Shown: positions 63,446-64,000 of the stretch, piece by piece
Position numbering within the stretch: the stretch's first letter is position 1
Layout: each line of letters opens with the position of its first letter
Origin: Dietzia sp. JS16-p6b
GTDB lineage: Bacteria > Actinomycetota > Actinomycetes > Mycobacteriales > Mycobacteriaceae
Reading direction: 5' to 3'
NCBI RefSeq assembly: GCF_003052165.1
Contig: NZ_CP024869.1
Coordinates: 771,001-835,000 of the forward strand
DNA: 64,000 nucleotides
The notes under the pieces: model-generated
Told to the model about the DNA's origin: nothing
Database searches by the model: none
Seen by the model: only the letters and a program-made list of their open reading frames with translations
Made by a program: the position numbers and the translations under genes

Positions 63446-64000
63446 GTGAGCGGTAACCCCACGTCCCGCGAGGAGAGCTTCCTCGTCACCGGCGGAACCA
63501 GACTGGCCGGCGAGGTCTCTGTCGCCGGCGCGAAGAACAGCGTGCTCAAGTTGATGGCGGTCGCGCTGATGGCCGAGGGCCGGACCACTCTGACCAACTG
63601 CCCGGACATCTCCGACGTTCCCGCGATGGCGGACGTGCTGCGGCATCTCGGGTGCACCGTCGAGATCTCGGGCGGCACCGTCGTGATCGACACTCCGGCG
63701 GACCTGGGGCACGTCTCCGACGACAGGGCCGCACAGAGGCTCAGGGCGTCCGTCTGCATCCTGGGGCCTCTGGTCGGTCGCTACCACCGGGCCGAACTGG
63801 CGATGCCGGGCGGTGACGCGATCGGGGATCGCCCGCTGAACTGGCACCGCGAGGCGCTCGAGAAGTTGGGCGCCACCACGAGGATGGATCACGGCCGACT
63901 GTTCGCCGAGGCGGCCGAACTCACGGGGGCCAGGTACACCCTGGCGTTCCCGTCCGTCGGCGCCACGGAGACGTTCCTGTTCGGTGCGGTCCTGGCGAGG
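63446..64000 (+). CDS. murA: UDP-N-acetylglucosamine 1-carboxyvinyltransferase, 5' part
   Basis: MurA transfers enolpyruvate to UDP-GlcNAc, the first committed peptidoglycan step. The first 185 residues are in view, and the gene runs past the window end. The [20 protein letters not shown] start (catalytic Lys in the A-K-N segment) and [11 protein letters not shown] are clear. The active-site loop reads M-P-G-G-D-A-I-G, with Asp124 where most bacteria have Cys. Mycobacteria have the same change, which makes the enzyme insensitive to fosfomycin. GTG 63446 is 6 bases after TAAGGT (63434-63439). Confidence 0.95.
   Translation, partial: MSGNPTSREESFLVTGGTRLAGEVSVAGAKNSVLKLMAVALMAEGRTTLTNCPDISDVPAMADVLRHLGCTVEISGGTVVIDTPADLGHVSDDRAAQRLRASVCILGPLVGRYHRAELAMPGGDAIGDRPLNWHREALEKLGATTRMDHGRLFAEAAELTGARYTLAFPSVGATETFLFGAVLAR

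Overview
The window is high-GC DNA from an actinobacterium of the mycolic-acid group (Mycobacteriales). The signs are a mycothiol synthase (mshD), an Emb-type arabinosyltransferase, an LmeA-like lipid-binding protein, a GlnR-type regulator, a DUF3073 protein, and a gene order that from memory resembles Mycobacterium tuberculosis Rv0772-Rv0823c and Rv1314c-Rv1315. Having a single emb gene in view, and a cyd operon placed inside that order, suggests a genus such as Dietzia, Gordonia or Rhodococcus rather than Mycobacterium. The genus is inference.

Layout: 1-6.8 kb holds SnoaL-like proteins, a HIT protein, a TetR regulator, purD, idi, an acyl-CoA dehydrogenase and an acyl-CoA synthetase. 6.8-17.2 kb holds a secreted GH43-like protein, a DASS anion transporter, an aminotransferase, purB, a NarL-type two-component pair and a large membrane-anchored serine hydrolase. 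17.2-38.3 kb is the dispersed purine region: purC, purS, purQ, purL, purF and purM, interleaved with a lipase-like hydrolase, an S9 peptidase, an XRE/membrane pair, a glutathione peroxidase, an enoyl-reductase-like protein, membrane proteins, DUF3073, YgfZ and a class IV aminotransferase. 38.3-44.4 kb is a complete cydABDC operon for cytochrome bd. 44.4-54.2 kb carries a nitrobindin-like protein, a rhodanese, LmeA, GlnR, MshD, pstSCAB behind a Pho box, and convergent phoU. 54.2-56.2 kb holds dusB and four tRNA genes (Lys, Glu, Asp, Phe). 56.2-64 kb holds emb, an enoyl-CoA hydratase, a CobW GTPase, a GAF-LuxR regulator, a PduO-type adenosyltransferase and the start of murA.

Seven of the de novo purine enzymes' genes (purD, B, C, L, F, M and the S/Q pair) lie on one strand, each starting its own short unit. 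Phosphate uptake (pst, phoU), nitrogen control (glnR) and thiol and sulfur handling (mshD, rhodanese) sit side by side. Cell-envelope genes (emb, lmeA, murA) are scattered among them.

The most consistent non-coding signal is a -10-like hexamer (TANNNT or close) placed 6-7 bases before the start codon of about 24 genes, which implies widespread leaderless transcripts. It also exposes three very small genes, two of them leaderless. Two genes (purD and the histidine kinase) are broken by the same kind of one-base loss in a G run, which looks more like a sequencing artefact than biology. I saw no insertion sequence, prophage, CRISPR array or origin.
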